DNA of 37,595 nt from positions 1-37,595 of the forward strand of contig JBFKQC010000037.1 of the NCBI GenBank assembly GCA_041627895.1. The letters run 5' to 3'. Below the pieces are notes generated by a model. It saw only the letters and a program-made list of their open reading frames with translations. It had not been told where the DNA came from and did no database searches. A program made the position numbers and the translations under genes. This stretch comes from JBFKQC01 sp041627895 (GTDB lineage Bacteria > Pseudomonadota > Alphaproteobacteria > Rhodobacterales > Rhodobacteraceae). Below are positions 31,841 through 37,595 of the stretch, one piece after another (positions within the stretch are counted from its first letter, which is position 1; every line of letters begins with the position of its first letter).

Positions 31841-32503
31841 TCAGCCGAATTCCCCGTCCAGAAGCCGCCAGACCGGCATCAGCGCGTCGACCCGCGCGTT
31901 GATCGCCGGAACCAGCCCCGACTTGCGCCAGCCCTCGCCCAGCGGCGCCGACAGCGCCAGCGCCTTGCGCTTCATCAGGTCGGCGTGCGGGTGGTCCTGG
32001 CCATAGGGTTTCGGCACCCGCTTCAACGGCTCGGGGCCCCAGTCGGACACCTCGGCGCCCACGGCCCGTTCCGCGGCCGCGATCGCGGCGGCCAGCGCAT
32101 CGCCCTGGCGGTCGACGAAGGCGCGGTAGCGCGCCAGCGCCGGGCCGGAAAGGCCCATCACCCCGGTACCCAGCACCAGGTAGTCCGGCGACGAGCCGAA
32201 GAACCAGGCCGGGGCGGTGGCGCCCGGTGCGCTCCACATCAGGTGCAGGTGCGTGTTGTACGGCGTCTTGTCCCTGGAAAACCGGACGTCGCGGTAGATG
32301 CGGAACACCTTGGGCGTCACCGCGCGGCCGGTCTTTCTGGCGATGTCGCCGGCCAGGAGGTCGGCCAGCAGTTCCGCGGGCTTCCTGATTCCGGCGACGT
32401 AGTCGTCCTTGCGCGGCTCGAACCAGTCCCTGGTGTTGTTGGCGGCAAGTCCGGCGAAAAAGGCGTTCGAGCGGTCGATCAGGTCGGCAAATCCGTCTTC
32501 CAT
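31841..32503 (-). CDS. DUF2461 family protein
   Basis: A 220-residue cytoplasmic protein of the DUF2461 (TIGR02453) family. Characteristic parts are FFAGLAANNTRDWFEPRKDDY at the N-terminus and RIYRDVRFSRDKTPYNTHL in the middle. Function is not known. The ATG giving MEDGFADL fits the family length and has AGGAGGACC before it; the open frame continues upstream without family resemblance. It converges with the DUF475 gene and is divergent from the YcaQ-family gene. Confidence 0.92.
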   Translation of the reverse strand: MEDGFADLIDRSNAFFAGLAANNTRDWFEPRKDDYVAGIRKPAELLADLLAGDIARKTGRAVTPKVFRIYRDVRFSRDKTPYNTHLHLMWSAPGATAPAWFFGSSPDYLVLGTGVMGLSGPALARYRAFVDRQGDALAAAIAAAERAVGAEVSDWGPEPLKRVPKPYGQDHPHADLMKRKALALSAPLGEGWRKSGLVPAINARVDALMPVWRLLDGEFG

Positions 32504-32613
32504 GGCGGGTCCTCCTGCGCAGCGGCGCCGCGGTCGGCGAAGAATAACGCGAAGCGGGTTGCCTGTCGCGCATCGCGGCGGAATGATCCGGCCGGACCGC
32601 AAGGGAGGAATGC

Positions 32614-33780
32614 GTGCGCCCGCTTCAGATCACCAACCGCCAGGCGCGCCGGCTCTGGCTGTCGGCGCAGGGGCTTGCCGCGACGCCGACCGGCAGGCTG
32701 GACCTGCAAGCGACGATCCGGCGGCTCGGCTTCGTGCAGCTCGACACGATCCGCGTGGTCGCACGCGCGCATCACCACATCCTCTGGAGCCGGAACCAGA
32801 ATTACCGCGAGCACATGCTGGCGCCGCTCTACCGCCGCGACCGCGCGGTGTTCGAGCATTTCACCCACGACGCGTCCATCCTGCCGATGGATTTCCTGCC
32901 GATGTGGGCGCGCCAGTTCGACCGGATGCGCGCGCATATCCACCGCTCGGCCTGGTGGAAGATGCTTCCCGAACCGGCGTTCCGCGACCGCGTCAGGGCG
33001 CGGATCGAGGCCGAGGGCGCACTGTCGACGCGCGACTTTCAGACGGAGGCGCCGGAGCGCCGCGAAATGTGGTACCGCGCGCCGCACAAGATGGTGCTCG
33101 ACTATCTCTGGTATGCCGGGGACCTCGCCACCTGCCATCGGCGCAACTTCGTCAAGTATTACGACCTGGCCGAGCGGGTCTTTCCCGCGGCGCTGCGCGA
33201 GGCCGAGGTGGCCGAGGCGGACCAGATCGACTGGCTATGCCACGCGGCGATCGACCGGATGGGGTTCGGCACGACGGGCGAGATCCGCAAGTTCTGGGAG
33301 GCGGTGGAGGTCGCCGAGGTCAAGACCTGGGCGGCTGGGGCCGACCTGGTGCCGCTGAAGGTCGAGACCGCCGCCGGCGGCAGCTTTGCCGCGCTCGGCA
33401 ACCTGGATATCGAGGCGCGGCTGGCGGCGCTGGAGCCGGCCACCTCGCGGCTGCGCATCCTCAATCCGTTTGACCCGGTGATCCGCGACCGGAACCGGCT
33501 GGAGCGGCTGTTCGGCTTCGACTACCGCAACGAGATGTTCGTGCCGGCGGGCAAGCGGCGCTGGGGCTACTACGTCTTTCCGCTGCTGGAGGGCGAGCGC
33601 TTCGTGGGACGCATCGAGGCCAGGGCCGAGCGGGCCGAGGGCGTCCTGCGCGTCCTGAACTTCTGGCCCGAGCCCGGCGTCGCGTGGGGCGCGAAACGGC
33701 GCGCGAAGCTGGACGCCGAACTGGCGCGGCTGGCGCGGTTCGCGGGCGCCGAGGCGGTCGTCTGGCAGGCCGGGCGATAG
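32614..33780 (+). CDS. YcaQ-family (HTH_42) DNA glycosylase
   Basis: A 388-residue winged-helix protein of the AlkX/YcaQ family, which excises alkylated bases and unhooks interstrand crosslinks. The catalytic Q-hydrophobic-D motif is Q42-L43-D44 (FVQLDTIRVV). Family blocks HHHILWSRN, YLWYAGDLATCHR and NPFDPVIRDRNRLERLFGFDY follow. The start is GTG with GGGAGG eight bases upstream; an ATG four bases earlier is in the wrong frame. It stands alone and divergent from the DUF2461 gene. Confidence 0.92.
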   Translation: MRPLQITNRQARRLWLSAQGLAATPTGRLDLQATIRRLGFVQLDTIRVVARAHHHILWSRNQNYREHMLAPLYRRDRAVFEHFTHDASILPMDFLPMWARQFDRMRAHIHRSAWWKMLPEPAFRDRVRARIEAEGALSTRDFQTEAPERREMWYRAPHKMVLDYLWYAGDLATCHRRNFVKYYDLAERVFPAALREAEVAEADQIDWLCHAAIDRMGFGTTGEIRKFWEAVEVAEVKTWAAGADLVPLKVETAAGGSFAALGNLDIEARLAALEPATSRLRILNPFDPVIRDRNRLERLFGFDYRNEMFVPAGKRRWGYYVFPLLEGERFVGRIEARAERAEGVLRVLNFWPEPGVAWGAKRRAKLDAELARLARFAGAEAVVWQAGR

Positions 33781-33852
33781 CCCGCGCGGCACCGGGCCAT
33801 CGCTTGCGGCCTCGCGCCGGGGATCGGCGTCCCGCGGACGGTGCCAGCCGCG

Positions 33853-34323
33853 CTACAGCCCGCCCTCCTTCACCGCCTGCATCGCCACGTAGGTCGAGGT
33901 ATGCGCCACGTGCGGCAGGGTCGAGACCGCCTCGGCGAGCACCCGGCGATAGGCGTGCATGTCCGCGGTGCGCACCTTCAGCAGATAGTCGAACGAGGCC
34001 GCCAGCATGTGGCATTGTTCGATCTCGGGCACGGCGCGCACGGCCGCGTTGAACGCCGAAAGCGCCGCCTCGCGCGTGTCGCTCAGCTTGACCTCGACGA
34101 AGGCGACGTGATCGCGGCCGATCCGGATCGGGTCGAGCATGGCCCGGTAGCCGGTGATCACCCCGTCCTGTTCCAGCCGCCGCAGCCGCGCCTGGGTCGG
34201 CGTTTTCGACAGACCGATGCGCGCCGCCAGATCGGTGACGCTGATCCGGCCCTCGGCCGACAGCACGTCGAGAATCGCCCGGTCGAAGCGGTCCAGATCG
34301 GCGGCGTTCGTTTGCATTGACAT
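33853..34323 (-). CDS. putR: PutR, Lrp/AsnC-family activator of proline use
   Basis: A 156-residue Lrp-type regulator with an N-terminal helix-turn-helix (about 27-47, VTDLAARIGLSKTPTQARLRRLE) and a RAM ligand-binding domain. SKTPTQARLRRLEQDGVITGY is characteristic of PutR of Rhizobiales and Rhodobacterales. It is divergent from putA; PutR activates putA in response to proline and represses itself. Two Met codons are possible at the start (34323 and 34317). Confidence 0.93.
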   Translation of the reverse strand: MSMQTNAADLDRFDRAILDVLSAEGRISVTDLAARIGLSKTPTQARLRRLEQDGVITGYRAMLDPIRIGRDHVAFVEVKLSDTREAALSAFNAAVRAVPEIEQCHMLAASFDYLLKVRTADMHAYRRVLAEAVSTLPHVAHTSTYVAMQAVKEGGL

Positions 34324-34328
34324 GGCCT

Positions 34329-34392
34329 GGAAATTTGGTCGGATCGCCTACAGATAGGTGAAAATCAGGACTATCGCCAAGAAAATTTGCGG
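34329..34392. promoter_or_regulatory. putR-putA intergenic region with two AT-rich repeats
   Basis: GGAAATTTGGTCGG (34329-34342) and AGAAAATTTGCGG (34380-34392) are similar AT-rich elements about 51 bp (five helical turns) apart in an otherwise GC-rich sequence. Lrp-type regulators bind such phased sites, so these are candidate PutR operators. GGAGGAG lies before the putA ATG. Confidence 0.45.
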
Positions 34393-34420
34393 TATCTTGG
34401 GCCAAACGGAGGAGTTTTCA

Positions 34421-37400
34421 ATGCTGTCCCCCACCCTCGACACCCTGCGTGCCCGAATCGACACCCTGAAATATGCCGACGAGGCCGAAATGCTCGACCG
34501 CCTCGTCGAGACCGCCGCGCTGCCGCCCGCCGGGCGCACCCGCATCGCGCTGCGCGCCGCCGACCTGGTGAAGCGCATCCGCGCCTCGGCGCGGCCCGGG
34601 CTGATGGAGGTGTTCCTGGCCGAATACGGGCTGTCGACCGAGGAGGGCATCGCGCTGATGTGCCTGGCCGAGGCACTGCTGCGCGTGCCCGACGCCGACA
34701 CGATCGACGCGCTGATCGAGGACAAGATCGCGCCCTCGGACTGGGGCCGGCATCTGGGGCATTCCTCGTCCTCGCTGGTCAACGCCTCGACCTGGGCGCT
34801 GATGCTGACGGGCCGCGTGCTGGACGACGACCAGCCCGGCGTCGTCGGCGTCCTGCGCGGCGCCGTCAAGCGGCTGGGCGAGCCGGTGATCCGCGCCGCG
34901 GTGGCGCGCGCGATGCGCGAGATGGGGCGGCAGTTCGTCCTCGGCGAGACCATCGCCAAGGCGATGGAGCGCGCCGCGACGATGGAGGCGAAGGGCTACA
35001 GCTATTCCTACGACATGCTGGGCGAGGCGGCGCGGACCGGGCGCGACGCAAGGCGCTATTTCGACGCCTATTCGCGGGCCATCGCGGCGATCGCCAAGGC
35101 GTGCCGCTCGGACGACGTGCGCGACAATCCGGGCATCTCGGTCAAGCTTTCGGCGCTGCATCCGCGCTATGAAGAGGCGCAGCGCGACCGGGTCATGGCC
35201 GAGTTGACGCCGCGGCTTCTGGATCTGGCGCGCCAGGCGCGCGCGTCCAACATGGGGCTGAACGTCGACGCCGAAGAGGCCGACCGGCTGGGCCTGTCGC
35301 TCGACGTGATCGCCGCGGTCGTCGCCGACGACAGCCTTGCCGGCTGGGACGGGTTCGGCGTGGTGGTGCAGGCCTATGGCCAGCGCGCCGGCGCGGTGCT
35401 GGACTGGCTGCACGCGCTGGCCGAGGCCCATGACCGGCGCTTCATGGTGCGGCTGGTCAAGGGCGCGTACTGGGACACCGAGATCAAGCACGCGCAGGTC
35501 CTGGGCGTCGAGGGCTTTCCGGTGTTCACCGCCAAGACCGCCACGGATGTCTCCTACATCGCCAACGCGCGCAAGCTTCTGGGCATGACCGACCGGATCT
35601 ATCCGCAATTCGCCACCCACAACGCGCATACCGCCGCCGCCGTGCTGGAGATGGCGGCCGAAACGGACGCCTTCGAGTTCCAGAAGCTGCACGGCATGGG
35701 CGACCGGCTGCACGACATCGTCCGGGCCGAGGCCGGCACGCGGTGTCGCATCTACGCGCCGGTGGGCGCGCATCGCGACCTTCTGGCCTACCTGGTGCGG
35801 CGGCTGCTGGAGAACGGCGCGAACAGCTCGTTCGTCAACCAGATCGTCGACGAGGACGTGCCGCCCGAGACGGTCGCCGCCGACCCCTTCGCGGCGCTCG
35901 ACCTTTCGGCGCCCAGGGTGCGGACCGCGCCCGACCTCTATCTGCCGCAGCGCCGCAATGCGCGGGGCTGGGACATCGCGCACCGCCCGGTGCTGGACGA
36001 GATCGACGCCGCGCGCGGACCGCTGCGCGAGGTGGTGCACCGGGCCGTGCCGCTGATCGCCGGCGCGGCAGAGCCGCACCTGCCCGAGGCGCGGCGCAAC
36101 CCGGCGCGGCCGGGCGACCTGGTGGGCGAGGTGCTGAATGCGACGGCGGGGGATGTCGAGACGGCGCTGGCCGCCGCCCGGCCCTGGACCGCGCCGGTGG
36201 CGCAGCGCGCCGAGGTGCTGAACCGCGCAGCGGACCTTTACGAGGCGCACCACCCGCGGCTTTTCGCGCTGGTCGCGCGCGAGGCCGGCAAGACGCTGGC
36301 CGACGCGGTGGCCGAACTGCGCGAGGCGGTGGATTTCCTGCGCTACTACGCGGCGCGCGCCCAGTTGCTGGACCGTCCGGCGGCGGGCGTCTTCACCTGC
36401 ATTTCCCCCTGGAACTTTCCGCTGGCGATCTTCACCGGCCAGATCGCCGGCGCGCTGGCCACCGGCAACGCGGTGCTGGCGAAACCGGCCGAGCAGACGC
36501 CGCTGATCGCCCATGCGGCGGTGGAACTTCTGCACGAGGCCGGCGTGCCGCGCGAGGCGCTGCAACTGCTGCCCGGCGACGGCCCGACCGTGGGCAGGGC
36601 GCTGACCTCGGACAGCCGCGTCTCGGGCGTGGCCTTTACCGGATCGACCGAGACCGCGCAGGCGATCCGCCGCGCGATGGCCGAGCACCTCGACCCCGGC
36701 GCGCGGCTGATCGCGGAAACCGGCGGGCTGAACGCGATGATCGTCGATTCGACCGCGCTGCCGGAACAGGCGGTGCGCGACGTGATCCAAAGCGCGTTCC
36801 AGTCCGCGGGCCAGCGCTGTTCGGCGCTTCGCTGCCTCTACGTGCAGGAGGACATTGCCGAGGACTTCAAGGCGATGCTGTTCGGCGCGATGGACGAGCT
36901 GGTCCTGGGCGATCCCTGGGACCTGGCGACCGATGTGGGCCCGGTGATCGACGCCGAGGCCATGGCCGGGATCGACGCATACCTGGCGGCCGCGCGGGCC
37001 GACGGGACGGTGCTGAAGGAACTCGACAGGCCCGCCGAGGGGCATTTCGTGGCGCCCGCGGTGATCGGGGTGAACGGTATCCTGGATCTGGAAAGCGAGA
37101 TCTTCGGCCCGGTGCTGCACCTGGCGACGTTCCGGGCCGAGCAGCTGGACGGCGTGCTCGACGACATCGCGCATTCCGGCTACGGGCTGACCTTCGGCGT
37201 GCATACCCGGATCGACGACCGGGTGCAGCACGTCGTCGAGCGGCTGCCGGTGGGCAACATCTACGTCAACCGCAACCAGATCGGCGCGATCGTCGGCAGC
37301 CAGCCCTTCGGCGGCGAGGGGCTGAGCGGGACCGGGCCCAAGGCGGGCGGGCCGGACTATCTGGGCCGGTTCTGCGCGCCGGGCCGGGTTTCCTATGACG

Positions 37401-37595
37401 CCGCGCCGGGCGCGGCGCCGGGACTGGCCGACCTGCAGGCGCGGGTCGCGGCGGCCGCGGCGGCGGCGCCGCTGCACGACGTGACCGACCTGCCCGGCCC
37501 GACGGGCGAATCGAACCGGCTCTCGCGCCACGCCCGGGCGCCGCTTTTGTGCCTCGGGCCGGGGGCCGAGGCGGCCGATCACCAGGCCCGCGCCG
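34421..37595 (+). CDS. putA: PutA, bifunctional proline dehydrogenase / P5C dehydrogenase (cut by window edge)
   Basis: Oxidises proline to glutamate at the membrane, using FAD in the first half and NAD+ in the second. 1058 residues are present and the frame is open at the right edge; related PutA proteins of about 1100 or more residues suggest that little is missing. The proline dehydrogenase part (about 180-480) has SVKLSALHPRY, RLVKGAYWD and KLHGMGD. The aldehyde dehydrogenase part (about 540-1010) has ISPWNFPLAIFTG, FTGSTETA, AETGGLNA and nucleophile C800 (GQRCSALRC). There is no N-terminal ribbon-helix-helix domain, so this PutA is not its own repressor, in agreement with the divergent putR. 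Confidence 0.97.
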   Translation, partial: MLSPTLDTLRARIDTLKYADEAEMLDRLVETAALPPAGRTRIALRAADLVKRIRASARPGLMEVFLAEYGLSTEEGIALMCLAEALLRVPDADTIDALIEDKIAPSDWGRHLGHSSSSLVNASTWALMLTGRVLDDDQPGVVGVLRGAVKRLGEPVIRAAVARAMREMGRQFVLGETIAKAMERAATMEAKGYSYSYDMLGEAARTGRDARRYFDAYSRAIAAIAKACRSDDVRDNPGISVKLSALHPRYEEAQRDRVMAELTPRLLDLARQARASNMGLNVDAEEADRLGLSLDVIAAVVADDSLAGWDGFGVVVQAYGQRAGAVLDWLHALAEAHDRRFMVRLVKGAYWDTEIKHAQVLGVEGFPVFTAKTATDVSYIANARKLLGMTDRIYPQFATHNAHTAAAVLEMAAETDAFEFQKLHGMGDRLHDIVRAEAGTRCRIYAPVGAHRDLLAYLVRRLLENGANSSFVNQIVDEDVPPETVAADPFAALDLSAPRVRTAPDLYLPQRRNARGWDIAHRPVLDEIDAARGPLREVVHRAVPLIAGAAEPHLPEARRNPARPGDLVGEVLNATAGDVETALAAARPWTAPVAQRAEVLNRAADLYEAHHPRLFALVAREAGKTLADAVAELREAVDFLRYYAARAQLLDRPAAGVFTCISPWNFPLAIFTGQIAGALATGNAVLAKPAEQTPLIAHAAVELLHEAGVPREALQLLPGDGPTVGRALTSDSRVSGVAFTGSTETAQAIRRAMAEHLDPGARLIAETGGLNAMIVDSTALPEQAVRDVIQSAFQSAGQRCSALRCLYVQEDIAEDFKAMLFGAMDELVLGDPWDLATDVGPVIDAEAMAGIDAYLAAARADGTVLKELDRPAEGHFVAPAVIGVNGILDLESEIFGPVLHLATFRAEQLDGVLDDIAHSGYGLTFGVHTRIDDRVQHVVERLPVGNIYVNRNQIGAIVGSQPFGGEGLSGTGPKAGGPDYLGRFCAPGRVSYDAAPGAAPGLADLQARVAAAAAAAPLHDVTDLPGPTGESNRLSRHARAPLLCLGPGAEAADHQARA

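Noticed and set aside
34418..37582. A minus-strand open frame of over 1000 codons opposite putA
   Set aside because: The plus strand encodes clear PutA motifs over the whole stretch. The antisense frame is rich in His, Arg, Gly and Gln with no domain.
1..37595. CRISPR arrays, insertion sequences or transposases
   Set aside because: No regularly spaced repeats, terminal inverted repeats with transposase motifs, or cas-like proteins were seen.

Overview
The window looks like chromosomal DNA of a high-GC alphaproteobacterium of the Rhodobacterales (Paracoccus / Rhodobacter / roseobacter relatives). The grounds are the nir gene order with a fused nirDL, nirI and an ApbE/NirX protein, a Shemin-pathway 5-aminolevulinate synthase, a PutR/PutA pair, and a strong G/C third-position bias that makes long antisense open frames common. 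I could not run a database search, so the taxonomy is inference.

Positions 1-17880 form one denitrification block for nitrite to NO to N2O. On the minus strand at the left edge is a heme-copper enzyme: a 60-residue one-helix protein, a CuA subunit II and a truncated subunit I. Its active-site tyrosine position holds glutamine, so I read it as a nitric oxide reductase of the eNOR/CuA-NOR type and not an oxygen reductase. Next come a small cytochrome c, an ApbE/NirX flavin transferase and hemA (all minus), then a Dnr/NnrR-type regulator and a DUF4202 protein (plus), then nirI (minus). Divergent from nirI is nirS, followed by nirE-nirC-nirF-nirDL-nirG-nirH-nirJ-nirN-cbiX, nearly all with overlapping start and stop codons. 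Three TTGAY-N4-RTCAA boxes (1880-1893, 4718-4731, 8264-8277) face the eNOR genes, hemA, the regulator, nirI and nirS. In every one of these five directions a possible -10 hexamer begins 22 nt after the box. This suggests one NO-responsive regulon that makes the nitrite reductase, its heme d1, extra heme precursor and the enzyme that removes the NO.

Positions 17881-19660 hold a tRNA-Leu(TAA) gene and a methyltransferase gene with visibly lower GC, possibly a small acquired insert. Positions 19621-23069 hold a glutamine amidotransferase (minus) divergent from a cytochrome P450 and a glutamine-synthetase-family ligase (plus). This combination could be a gamma-glutamylation / oxidation / deglutamylation route for an amine. 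Positions 23227-26028 (minus) hold a class III aminotransferase, a HAD-like protein and an IclR regulator. Divergent from these is a tripartite tricarboxylate transporter operon (tctC-, tctB-, tctA-like) ending in a UPF0261/Tm-1-like protein.

Positions 30733-33780 carry a DUF475/TerC-like membrane protein, a DUF2461 protein and a YcaQ-family DNA glycosylase. The window ends with putR and divergent putA; putA runs off the right edge.
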